Positions 55,864 through 63,990 of a DNA stretch of 64,000 bases are shown piece by piece. The DNA is taken from assembly GCF_003813905.1 (NCBI RefSeq), contig NZ_RPFJ01000005.1, positions 62,001 through 126,000 on the forward strand, written 5' to 3'. The notes beneath the pieces were generated by a model. It worked only from the letters and a program-made list of their open reading frames with translations, made no database searches and was not told the origin of the DNA. Positions within the stretch are counted from its first letter, which is position 1. Each line of letters starts with the position of its first letter. This stretch comes from Aureibaculum marinum (lineage in GTDB: Bacteria > Bacteroidota > Bacteroidia > Flavobacteriales > Flavobacteriaceae). The position numbers and the translations under genes are program-made.

Positions 55864-56972
55864 TTAATAAATTTTTAAATATTGTTTTAGTAATCTGTAT
55901 TGGTAATTGGACATTTTTTAACACTGTTTCAAAAAATGAGATAATTCATTCTATTAAAGTTTTCCATAAAGGTATTAGCCTAACGGAATCTGTTGACTGC
56001 AATTTGATAGAGGTTCAAAATGAGTATCAGCAACCAATAGAATATTATATGGATGTAGAATCTGTGGTATGTGGTGACAATCATTGTAAAGTAGATTTTG
56101 TGCGTATATTTTGGGATATATTTGGACAATATAAGAGATTTGAACTACCTGATAAGGTGAAACTTGAAAAAGCAGAAGGCAAAGATTTTACTGCAGAAGA
56201 TTATGAAAAACTGAATTCAATCCTACATGACGAAAATTCTTCTTTAAAAGATGTCTATAAACATGAAATTGTCAGTACTGTAGGAACTGAAGGAATTGAC
56301 GCTTTATCTGGCTCAACTATTTTGTTAGAAAAAAGTGCATATGTTAAAGGAGCTGTTTGGACATGCTATTCCCTTTGGCACTGGGTTCATGGAGACATTA
56401 AACAGATAATTCGAAATATTACAGGAAAATCTCAATCAATTAAATCACTACAAAGCTATTTAAGTTCAAATAAAAAAGTAAAAAAATTGTTTGGATTAGA
56501 GCAACTTAACCATCGTAAGGACTATTCTGAAAAATCAGTTCAATTAGTTGTTTCAGCAATTGAACAATCTTCAACACTTTTAAAACCAAGCTTATTATAT
56601 TTGGAAAATGCACCAAACAAAGTATATATAAATACAATTCAAAAATTATTAAAGCAATTTGAAAGTGAAAATAGATTATTTTGTCTTCAACACTTGTTGA
56701 AAACAAAACAAAAATTACCTCTCGAGTTTTATTATAAATTAAGTGATTTATATAAAGATTTTACTTATCAAGAAATTCATGTTTTATTAAAAATTTTAAA
56801 TACAAAATACGATATTTCACCACAGATGATTAATCATTTATTACCTCTTCTTAATCATAATGATTTTTTAATAGCACGTCGTTTATATTGGTTTTTGCAG
56901 AAACAAGATTTGTTACAAGAGCAGGAGAGCAGAATACAAACATTCTATCTTGAATGGAAAGATAAATTGTAA
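55860..56972 (+). CDS. Exported protein with FMN-attachment-like motif and helical repeat tail
   Basis: About 370 residues from the ATG that overlaps the oxidoreductase stop (ATGA). Signal peptide about 1-24 (IVLVICIGNWTFF). Residues about 25-175 resemble an FMN-binding domain: GIDALSGSTILLEK with D147-A-L-S-G-S-T153 parallels the D-x-x-S/T-G-A-T motif where FMN is esterified to Thr, with Ser replacing Ala; AYVKGAVWTCYSLWHWVHG follows. Two cysteines sit in VVCGDNHCKVDF. Residues about 190-370 are helical repeats of HEAT type. Coupled translation suggests it works with the FAD enzyme, perhaps as an electron acceptor (inference). Family not named with confidence. Confidence 0.65.
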   Translation: MINKFLNIVLVICIGNWTFFNTVSKNEIIHSIKVFHKGISLTESVDCNLIEVQNEYQQPIEYYMDVESVVCGDNHCKVDFVRIFWDIFGQYKRFELPDKVKLEKAEGKDFTAEDYEKLNSILHDENSSLKDVYKHEIVSTVGTEGIDALSGSTILLEKSAYVKGAVWTCYSLWHWVHGDIKQIIRNITGKSQSIKSLQSYLSSNKKVKKLFGLEQLNHRKDYSEKSVQLVVSAIEQSSTLLKPSLLYLENAPNKVYINTIQKLLKQFESENRLFCLQHLLKTKQKLPLEFYYKLSDLYKDFTYQEIHVLLKILNTKYDISPQMINHLLPLLNHNDFLIARRLYWFLQKQDLLQEQESRIQTFYLEWKDKL

Positions 56973-57148
56973 ATTTTTATAACGCAGCAAAGTCGTTTCA
57001 TCTTTGTTGAACATTAAAATCAAATTAAAACAAAATTTGAATTTTTAATTCAATTTTACAACTATCAAGTTTAAATCAAGCATCTGTAAATACGAAACAT
57101 ATATATTTTTAATACAATTACCTTAATATTATTCTAAAATGTAAGAAA

Positions 57149-58093
57149 ATGAAAATTACTACATTAATAATACTGTTTTTTACTTTTATTGCCTTCTCTT
57201 GTTCTATTTCAGAAAGTGATGAAGATACTAACAACAACACCGATAATAATCCTTTACCAGCAGAAACATGGATTACAATTCCAGTACCTGCTAATCCTGG
57301 CAACGGAATGAAATGGAAATTTCAAGCCAACCTATCTGATAATTTCGAATACGAGGCTCCTTCAGATGATAAAGGGGATATCTTTTTTGATAAATGGGAT
57401 GATTGGTACCATAACAGTTGGACGGGGCCAGCCCCTACCGAATGGAGCAGAACCCATTCGGAAGTAACGGATGGAAAATTGCTTATTAAGGCCAGTCGCC
57501 CCGAGGGCACCTCAAAAACGAATACGGGAATCATTACTTCAAAAAAGAGGGTTCAGTACCCCGTATACATCGAAGCAAGGGTAAAGATCATGAACTCCGT
57601 TCTTGCAAACGGCTTTTGGTTGTTAAGTCCCGACGACACCCAAGAAATAGATATTGTTGAAGCCTATGGTAGTGACCGGTGGACAAACGAGTGGTTTAGC
57701 CCTAAAAGAGTGCACTTAAGTCACCATGTCTTTATCAGAGATCCCTTTCAAGATTGGCAACCCAGTGACGAAGGTAGTTTCTATACGGATGGTTCTACGA
57801 TTTGGAGAGATGACTTTCACCGATTTGGAGTCTATTGGAAAGATCCATGGAATTTAGAATATTATGTAGATGGAAAGCTTGTTAGAACTAGGTCTGGAAT
57901 GTCTGAAATTGATCCTTTAAATTATGCCGAAGGAACAGGTTTACATAAGGAAATGGACATTATTATAAATGCAGAAGATCAAACTTGGCGGGCAGAACAA
58001 GGTCTTACACCTACAGATGCTGAACTTGAAAACGTAGACAATAATACTTTTAAGATAGATTGGATTAGGGTTTTTAAGCCTGTTAGCAACTAA
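57149..58093 (+). CDS. GH16 beta-agarase/porphyranase-type lipoprotein
   Basis: 314 residues. Lipobox AFSC (C18). Single GH16 domain (about 45-312) with the catalytic ExDxxE motif as E166-I-D168-I-V-E171 in DDTQEIDIVEAYG; GIITSKKRVQYPVYIEARVKI, FWLLSP and HLSHHVFIRDPFQDWQP resemble marine flavobacterial agarases and porphyranases rather than carrageenases or laminarinases. Endo-cleavage of agarose or porphyran at the cell surface is expected. It is 176 bases downstream of the ten-gene run and converges with the P450 operon, 13 bases apart. The middle of the gene is GC-rich (33/60 at 57421-57480) while its end is not (18/60 at 58021-58080), so the gene looks mosaic. Confidence 0.9.
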   Translation: MKITTLIILFFTFIAFSCSISESDEDTNNNTDNNPLPAETWITIPVPANPGNGMKWKFQANLSDNFEYEAPSDDKGDIFFDKWDDWYHNSWTGPAPTEWSRTHSEVTDGKLLIKASRPEGTSKTNTGIITSKKRVQYPVYIEARVKIMNSVLANGFWLLSPDDTQEIDIVEAYGSDRWTNEWFSPKRVHLSHHVFIRDPFQDWQPSDEGSFYTDGSTIWRDDFHRFGVYWKDPWNLEYYVDGKLVRTRSGMSEIDPLNYAEGTGLHKEMDIIINAEDQTWRAEQGLTPTDAELENVDNNTFKIDWIRVFKPVSN

Positions 58094-58106
58094 TAATGAA
58101 CTTTAC

Positions 58107-58919
58107 TTATAAAACCGAATTAAAAAACAGTAGTGTATTCCGAATATGTTTTTGCCAATAAGACCACTCATGCTCACCTTCAAATTCTTCATAAATGTGT
58201 TTTACACCTGATTGCTTTAATTTTTGATGCAGCTCTCTGTTATATTCTATTAGCAAATCATTTTTTCCACAATCAAAACGAATTGGAGGTAATTCTTCTT
58301 TGTTTTGGTACATCAACTCAAAAACATCTTCACTAATTTTATCGTATTGATTGTAGTTGCTTTCTTTTTCTTCAACAAATAAATGCATCTGATTAACGTT
58401 GGTAATAGAAGAATGTCCAGAAATACCAACGTAATTTTTAGGGTATTTGGCTCCAATCCGTAATGCTCCATAACCTCCCATTGATAAGCCAGAAATAAAT
58501 AATTTTGATTTATCGCTAGTACAATCAATAGTTTCTTTTACCGCATCGATAACATCTTTTACTATCCAATTTTCAAAATTAAAGTTATTATGGGGCAAAT
58601 ATCCTGAACCATCTCCCCAAAGACCATCTGAAGGCATTGCTATTACCATCGGTTTTATTAAACCTTTGTTAATCATTTTCATAGCCGTAAAATGCACTCC
58701 TGCTTTATGGGCCCAAATCCAAGCACTTCCATATACGCCATGTAACAATGTTACTATCGGTGTATCTTGAAGTTTTTTTATTGGCGGAACAAAAACACAA
58801 ATATCACCTCTCCCTTTTAAATTTTGGGTTTTTACGGTAATAAAACGTAAATTATTACATTCAAACTCCGGATTGGATATTTCTGTAGTTCTAAATTTGG
58901 ATTTTTCTTTATTTACCAT
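58107..58919 (-). CDS. Alpha/beta hydrolase, tributyrin/S-formylthiol esterase type
   Basis: 270 residues, no signal peptide. Nucleophile S146 in GLSMGGYGALRIG; oxyanion region LLHGVYGSAWIWAHKAG; catalytic His in FEGEHEWSYWQKH. Belongs to the esterase D-like group that includes S-formylglutathione hydrolases. Last gene of the P450 operon, 5 bases after the alcohol dehydrogenase. Since P450 demethylation yields formaldehyde, hydrolysis of an S-formyl-thiol adduct made by the dehydrogenase is a reasonable role, though ester cleavage on algal glycans cannot be excluded. Confidence 0.87.
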   Translation of the reverse strand: MVNKEKSKFRTTEISNPEFECNNLRFITVKTQNLKGRGDICVFVPPIKKLQDTPIVTLLHGVYGSAWIWAHKAGVHFTAMKMINKGLIKPMVIAMPSDGLWGDGSGYLPHNNFNFENWIVKDVIDAVKETIDCTSDKSKLFISGLSMGGYGALRIGAKYPKNYVGISGHSSITNVNQMHLFVEEKESNYNQYDKISEDVFELMYQNKEELPPIRFDCGKNDLLIEYNRELHQKLKQSGVKHIYEEFEGEHEWSYWQKHIRNTLLFFNSVL

Positions 58920-58924
58920 GTTCG

Positions 58925-60043
58925 TTATTCAAAAACAATTACACCTTTAGCGTTTTTACCTGACAGCATATCGTCAAAAGCGTTTTGTAAATTTCTTAAA
59001 GGGTATGTTCTTGTAATCATTTCATCCAACATAATATCTCCATTTTTATAATGATTTATAATTTTAGGAAAATCGATTTGAGGATTACATTTTCCGTACA
59101 GTGGATTAATGTATTTTTTATCCCATTCAAACAAGGTCATATCAACCATTATTTCCTGCTCGATTCCACTTACCTGAACTGCTGTTCCTGCATTTCTAAC
59201 CATAGCTAATGGAGCCGCTCCCAACTCGGGTATAGCAGTACACTCAAAAGCATAATCTGCTCCTCTACCCTCTGTCATTTCTTTAACTTTTCCAGCAGCT
59301 TTCAACAGTCCTTTGTCTGATTTATTGGCTAATATGGTATGCGTTGCTCCAAACTCAATGGCTATATCCAATCTTGTTTGATTGACATCGATAGCTATTA
59401 TTTTTGAAGCTTTAGACACCTTAATACCTTGAATAACATTAAGGCCAACACCTCCAGTACCTATTACCACAGCTGATGAATTTTTTTTCACTTTTGCAGT
59501 ATTTACGGCCGACCCAAAGCCCGTCATCACACCACAACTTACAATACTTGCCGCTGCAAAAGACATGTCTTGAACTGGGTTTTTTATCACAGCAGATTCT
59601 TTTACCAAAGTATATTCAGATAATGTTCCAATGTTAAATGACCGTACTATTGGATTATTATTCCATTTTGTTCCTTCTAGATGTGCATGTCCTGGCGTAA
59701 AACCATTGCCACCAGCTACGACTGGCGAATTGTTTTCGCAAATATGTTCATTTTCAAGTTTGCATTGAAAACACTCTCCACAAGGCGTTGCCCAATTTAA
59801 AATAACAGCATCTCCTACTTTTACCGTCTTAACTTTGGTTCCCACAGCCTTAACAATACCCGCACCTTCGTGTCCCATAACTATTGGTTTTCCCCACTGT
59901 AAAGAATCGTAATCTGTATGGCATATCCCAGCTGCTTTTACCGCTACCAAAACCTCATCTTCTTTAGGACCCTGAACTTCAATGGTGTCTATCACAAAAG
60001 ACCCATTACCTCTTGCAATTGCCGCTTTACAAATAATACTCAT
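58925..60043 (-). CDS. Zinc-dependent alcohol dehydrogenase (class III-like)
   Basis: 372 residues. Catalytic zinc ligands C41 (AGICHTDYD) and His in MGHEGAGIV; structural zinc cysteines in CGECFQCKLENEHIC; NAD-binding GTGGVGLNVIQG. The form is that of glutathione- or other thiol-dependent formaldehyde dehydrogenases and related medium-chain enzymes. It is placed between ferredoxin reductase (17-base gap) and the esterase (5 bases). In characterised 6-O-methylgalactose demethylation loci a Zn-alcohol dehydrogenase deals with formaldehyde; the same job is likely here, in the cytoplasm. Confidence 0.92.
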   Translation of the reverse strand: MSIICKAAIARGNGSFVIDTIEVQGPKEDEVLVAVKAAGICHTDYDSLQWGKPIVMGHEGAGIVKAVGTKVKTVKVGDAVILNWATPCGECFQCKLENEHICENNSPVVAGGNGFTPGHAHLEGTKWNNNPIVRSFNIGTLSEYTLVKESAVIKNPVQDMSFAAASIVSCGVMTGFGSAVNTAKVKKNSSAVVIGTGGVGLNVIQGIKVSKASKIIAIDVNQTRLDIAIEFGATHTILANKSDKGLLKAAGKVKEMTEGRGADYAFECTAIPELGAAPLAMVRNAGTAVQVSGIEQEIMVDMTLFEWDKKYINPLYGKCNPQIDFPKIINHYKNGDIMLDEMITRTYPLRNLQNAFDDMLSGKNAKGVIVFE

Positions 60044-60060
60044 ATATTAATTATTTTTTA

Positions 60061-61311
60061 CTAGAGGAAACTATTTGGTTTTATAGGGATAGCTGTATCC
60101 TTTAATTTAGTTTTGTTGATTTTTTGTCTGCTTTTTATAAATCTTCTTCCCAATACATAGGCCTTAGGGTTATTTACAGCATCTACCGCTAATAATTCAT
60201 CATTTTTAAAATACCAAACAGACCTACTCTTATCATTATCTAATTCTACTCTTTCTATTACTTCTTTATATCCCGTTGAAAGCCCTACCATTTGCAATTT
60301 AACGTCATATTGATCCGACCAAAACCAAGGAATTGAATCGTACTCAATTCTGTTACCGCAAATAGCCGCAGCTGCCACTTTTGCTTGGTCAACCGCATTT
60401 TGCACAGATTCCAATCTAACAAACCTATTGTAATGTTTATTGTAATGGAACGTGCAATCTCCTATAGCATAAATATGGTCGTTATTGGTTTTAGCGGTAG
60501 CGTCTACCTTAATGCCATTTTCAATAGCTAAACCTGCTTTTTCGGCCAATTCTGTATTTACCTTAATACCAACCCCTACCACTATTAAATCTGCTCTGTA
60601 ATTTGTATAATCGTCACAGAACACCGTATTTCCATTATCGTTATTTTCTATAGAAACAACATTTTTATTGGTTAATAGTTCTACCCCATTCTGATGATGC
60701 AACGTATGAAAGTAATTCGACATTTCAGGAGCTGTTACCCTAGCCAACACTCGATTTTCACGCTCTAAAACGACCACTTTAGCCCCTAGCTTTTTTAAAG
60801 AGGCCGCAGTTTCTAAACCAATATAACCTCCACCAATAATTACAACACGTTTGTTTTTACTGGTCTTAATGAATTCGCCTATTTGAATAGCATGCGAGGC
60901 TGTTCTTAAAGGATAAAGATTTTGAGCCTTATTAATCCCTTTAATTTTGGGTATAAATGGCCGTGCTCCTGTTGCTATAACCAATTTATCGTATTCTTCA
61001 ATAGAGCCATCTTCAAGAGCGATTGTTTTTTTCTCTTTATCTATTAAGGTAACTGCCTTGCCCAAATGAAGTTGTATGTGATCTGTAATATAATTTTCTT
61101 TTGGAAAAAGTAAATCTACTTGAGAGCTATCTTCATTGGAAAAATAAGCCTTTGACAATGGAGGTTTATGATATGGAAATACAGAATCGGCATCAAATAT
61201 TTTAATGGTTCCTTGCCACCCCTCTCTTCTTAATGCAAAGGCAAAATTAGTGCCTGCATGACTTGCACCAATTATTAGGCAGGTTTTATCTACAGTGTTA
61301 TTACCGGACAT
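60061..61311 (-). CDS. Ferredoxin reductase of the P450 system
   Basis: 416 residues, putidaredoxin-reductase-like flavoprotein that moves electrons from NAD(P)H to the ferredoxin next to it. FAD motif CLIIGASHAGTNFAFALRREG, NAD(P) motif VVIIGGGYIGLETAASLKKLG, and the second FAD contact HIYAIGDCTFHYN; PYHKPPLSKAYF is typical of this group. Spacing is 5 bases from the ferredoxin gene. Middle member of a three-component class I P450 chain. Confidence 0.94.
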   Translation of the reverse strand: MSGNNTVDKTCLIIGASHAGTNFAFALRREGWQGTIKIFDADSVFPYHKPPLSKAYFSNEDSSQVDLLFPKENYITDHIQLHLGKAVTLIDKEKKTIALEDGSIEEYDKLVIATGARPFIPKIKGINKAQNLYPLRTASHAIQIGEFIKTSKNKRVVIIGGGYIGLETAASLKKLGAKVVVLERENRVLARVTAPEMSNYFHTLHHQNGVELLTNKNVVSIENNDNGNTVFCDDYTNYRADLIVVGVGIKVNTELAEKAGLAIENGIKVDATAKTNNDHIYAIGDCTFHYNKHYNRFVRLESVQNAVDQAKVAAAAICGNRIEYDSIPWFWSDQYDVKLQMVGLSTGYKEVIERVELDNDKSRSVWYFKNDELLAVDAVNNPKAYVLGRRFIKSRQKINKTKLKDTAIPIKPNSFL

Positions 61312-61316
61312 ATTGT

Positions 61317-61625
61317 TTACTTTGCTACTTTTAACACGACTCCATCAATAGCATCGGTTACTTGAATTTGGCAAGATAAACGGCTATGGTCGCTTATATT
61401 CTCATCAAACTCCAACATATCATTCTCTAATTCACTAGGAGCACCTATTTTGTCCCAATATTCTGGTAATACGTGTACATGACATGTAGCACAAGAACAA
61501 ACTCCTCCACAATTACCGTCAATCCCTTTAATTTTATTTTTTACTGCAAGTTCCATCACGTTTCCTGAATTACCTTCTACGGTAATGGATTGCTCGTCAC
61601 TCGTTATAAATGTTATTTTAGCCAT
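61317..61625 (-). CDS. [2Fe-2S] ferredoxin of the P450 system
   Basis: 102 residues, adrenodoxin/putidaredoxin type. Cluster ligands in the C-x5-C-x2-C pattern (CGGVCSCATC) with the fourth Cys in SRLSCQIQVTDAIDG. Carries electrons from the reductase to the P450. Lies 26 bases after the P450 gene and 5 before the reductase gene. Confidence 0.95.
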   Translation of the reverse strand: MAKITFITSDEQSITVEGNSGNVMELAVKNKIKGIDGNCGGVCSCATCHVHVLPEYWDKIGAPSELENDMLEFDENISDHSRLSCQIQVTDAIDGVVLKVAK

Positions 61626-61651
61626 TATTTCTATTATCTTGATTAATTAGT

Positions 61652-62809
61652 TTATTTTTTGTGAAACTTTACGTTGATATTCTTGTACCCCACTTTTCGT
61701 TTAAACTCTCCTAAATTTTCTATATTCTCTTCGTAATCAAAAATATCAATAGCACCTACTTTATCTATAAGTGTTTGAACTAAAACTTTCATAATTTGTC
61801 TTGCATGTGTTGCCCCCAAACAATTATGGGTACCAAATCCAAAAGCTACGTGTGGGTTAATTTTTCTATCAATGACTACTTCATCAGCATTTTCAAAAAC
61901 GGAAGCATCTCTATTTGCCGAAGCCCAATTTAAAGAGATTCTCGTATCGGCCTTTATAGCACGGCCACAAATTTGAGTGTCTTCTGTAACAACCCGTCCC
62001 ATATGTGTTAACGGAGAGAAATACCGTATTAATTCTTCTATTGCAAATTTTATTAATTCAGGCTCCCTTCGTAACCTTTCAATAGATTCTGGATGTTCAG
62101 CAAAGTAAGCAATAGAGTTTGTTATAGCATTTATAACCGTGTCTCTACCTCCTGCAAAAGTTAATATCACAACGCCTTTTATTTCTTTTTTTGTTAGTTT
62201 TTTACCATTAACTTCTGCTGCTAATAATTTTGAATAAAAATCTTCACCAGGTTGTGCTATACTCTTCTCTATCTGCCTATCTATATAATCGTATAAAACA
62301 TTGGCTTTATAGGAATCTAACGCAGTCTCTTCACTTCTAAAAACATGTGTACCCCAAGAAATCCATGTTTCCGATTCTGAAAAAGGCACATTAAATAATA
62401 ATGTTAATGCTCTTGATTGTAATACTAATGCAAATTCATTTATAACCTCTACAGAGTCTTTAACCATAGACACTTCAACAAGAGCTTCAATTTGTTTTCT
62501 CAATTCATTTTCATAGCTTTCCTCTAAGGGTCTTTTAAACCATTTTTCTAGAATAATTCTGTATTCTCCATGCATTGGAGGATCTACTTCAAATGGTATT
62601 TGGCGAACATCTCTAATGTTTACTTCTGACGGAATAACAATACGCCCTGGTTTGGCTCCCGATTGAAAAGTTTTCCAATTATGGGCACATTTACGAACAT
62701 CTTTATGACGTAAAACCATTACAACAGGATCGTCCTGATCATTCATCTCCCCATAACCTTTTTCTAATCGAGATTTTTCAAATGGGCATGAAATTGCACT
62801 TTTCTTCAT
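61652..62809 (-). CDS. Cytochrome P450, probable 6-O-methyl-D-galactose demethylase
   Basis: 385 residues, soluble. Haem-binding loop FGFGTHNCLGATHAR with thiolate C330; K-helix ExxR as EELIRYFSP; I-helix FAGGRDTVIN with the acid-threonine pair. Together with adjacent ferredoxin, reductase and Zn-alcohol dehydrogenase, and agar/porphyran glycoside hydrolases nearby, it matches the oxidative demethylase of 6-O-methyl-D-galactose characterised in Zobellia galactanivorans and Formosa agariphila: the enzyme hydroxylates the methyl group, releasing D-galactose and formaldehyde. First gene of a five-gene minus-strand operon. Specificity rests on context, not on active-site residues. Confidence 0.88.
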   Translation of the reverse strand: MKKSAISCPFEKSRLEKGYGEMNDQDDPVVMVLRHKDVRKCAHNWKTFQSGAKPGRIVIPSEVNIRDVRQIPFEVDPPMHGEYRIILEKWFKRPLEESYENELRKQIEALVEVSMVKDSVEVINEFALVLQSRALTLLFNVPFSESETWISWGTHVFRSEETALDSYKANVLYDYIDRQIEKSIAQPGEDFYSKLLAAEVNGKKLTKKEIKGVVILTFAGGRDTVINAITNSIAYFAEHPESIERLRREPELIKFAIEELIRYFSPLTHMGRVVTEDTQICGRAIKADTRISLNWASANRDASVFENADEVVIDRKINPHVAFGFGTHNCLGATHARQIMKVLVQTLIDKVGAIDIFDYEENIENLGEFKRKVGYKNINVKFHKK

Positions 62810-62943
62810 TTTATTATATGCCTAATTATGTTTTTAAGAAAACCTGCTAATACCACCGAAACGTTACACTTAACTATTTCAGTAAGTTAAGAACCAAAAC
62901 TACATCTATAGTAACTTGTAATTAAACACTATTTAATCCAAAA

Positions 62944-62963
62944 AGTATACTATTTTTCCATAT
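62944..62963 (-). promoter_or_regulatory. 20-bp shared element upstream of the P450 operon
   Basis: On the minus strand reads ATATGGAAAAATAGTATACT, identical in all 20 positions to 63898-63917 on the plus strand. It starts 135 bases before the P450 start codon and points in the direction of that operon. Candidate site for the AraC regulator encoded between the two copies. The 202-base gap around it is otherwise AT-rich with no gene. Confidence 0.6.
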
Positions 62964-63011
62964 GACATATTAATACACATGATAAAACGCAAATTAAGAC
63001 ACAAAAAAAAA

Positions 63012-63857
63012 TTACCGTAAGAATGCTGCTCTATATTGAGCAGGAGTTCTTTTTGTAAACAACTTAAACTGGCGGTGAAAAAAAGAAAGGTTAGGATAGC
63101 CCGTTTCAAAGGCAATTTGTTCTACTGAAAGTTCAGTATCTTTTAAAAGTTCACAAGCTTTGCTAATCCTATATTCGTTTAAATAAGAGGTAAATGTTTT
63201 TTTAAAAGTTTTTTTAAAGAACTTTGAAAAAGAAACTGGAGTCATAAAAACCAACTCTCCTAGTTGAGAAGAATCAATCTTTTTTTGATAATTATTAGCC
63301 ACAAAGTTTATTATCTTTTCTATTCTTTTTGAAACCACAGCGTTAACATTAAAACGAGCTCCTAAACTTAAAATCTCAGGTTTTTTCAGAGATAACTCAT
63401 GTAGTAATTTTATAAATTCAATTATTTGAAGCGTAGGAGACATTGTTTTTAAAGAAATCATTTTTTGGCCCACACTTTGGGCTGTTTTTTTATCAAATAT
63501 CAATCCGTAAGTACTTCTATCGAGCATTCTCTTAATCAAAGTAAATTCTTCTTTTTCTAACCATCCTGTACCAATAAAATCTTCCTGAAATTGTACTACA
63601 GTAGATTTTGCAAGTTGCTCTGATGATGTATTTGTTCTCCAACAATGAGGTAAATTTGGTCCTAACAAAACCAATTCTCCAGGTTCATAAGCTTGTATAG
63701 AATTACCCACACTTCTTATCCCTGTGCTTTGGGTTATATAAGTTAACTCGCATTCTGGATGATAATGCCAAGGAGTTTCAAATTCAAGTTTTTCAAATAC
63801 ACGATAATGAAATGATCTATTTAACGCATTAGAAATTGGTTCAAAAACAGCTTTCAT
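63012..63857 (-). CDS. AraC-family regulator of the P450/agar region
   Basis: 281 residues. Cupin domain (about 20-120; WHYHPECELTYITQSTGIRSVGNS, then LLGPNLPHCW) and C-terminal AraC domain (about 185-281; LGELVFMTPVSFSKFFKKTFKKTF and VEQIAFETGYPNLSFFHRQF). Same architecture as the regulator at 16974-17867. It is transcribed toward the P450 operon with a 202-base gap. Copies of a perfect 20-bp element lie on both its upstream and downstream sides, and direct repeats lie ahead of its start, so it probably controls both itself or the divergent gene and the P450 operon (inference). Confidence 0.88.
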   Translation of the reverse strand: MKAVFEPISNALNRSFHYRVFEKLEFETPWHYHPECELTYITQSTGIRSVGNSIQAYEPGELVLLGPNLPHCWRTNTSSEQLAKSTVVQFQEDFIGTGWLEKEEFTLIKRMLDRSTYGLIFDKKTAQSVGQKMISLKTMSPTLQIIEFIKLLHELSLKKPEILSLGARFNVNAVVSKRIEKIINFVANNYQKKIDSSQLGELVFMTPVSFSKFFKKTFKKTFTSYLNEYRISKACELLKDTELSVEQIAFETGYPNLSFFHRQFKLFTKRTPAQYRAAFLR

Positions 63858-63871
63858 TATGTATATTTTTT

Positions 63872-63945
63872 CGTATTAAACATCTAATTATTCAAATATA
63901 TGGAAAAATAGTATACTATATGAATAATTCCGTATTTAACATCTC
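63872..63945. promoter_or_regulatory. Direct and inverted repeats in the divergent promoter region
   Basis: Direct repeats CGTATTAAACATCT (63872-63885) and CGTATTTAACATCT (63931-63944) differ at one base and are 59 bases apart. Between them AATTATTCA (63886-63894) and TGAATAATT (63921-63929) form an inverted pair enclosing the 20-bp shared element. The arrangement is symmetric around 63908 and lies between the AraC gene and a plus-strand start at the window edge. Confidence 0.5.
63898..63917 (+). promoter_or_regulatory. 20-bp shared element upstream of the divergent gene pair
   Basis: Reads ATATGGAAAAATAGTATACT on the plus strand; second perfect copy of the element at 62944-62963. It ends 73 bases before the ATG at 63991 and points toward it. 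Confidence 0.6.
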
Positions 63946-63990
63946 ATTTTATCTCGTTGTACTTTTACTTAATAATTATAAACTTTTGAG

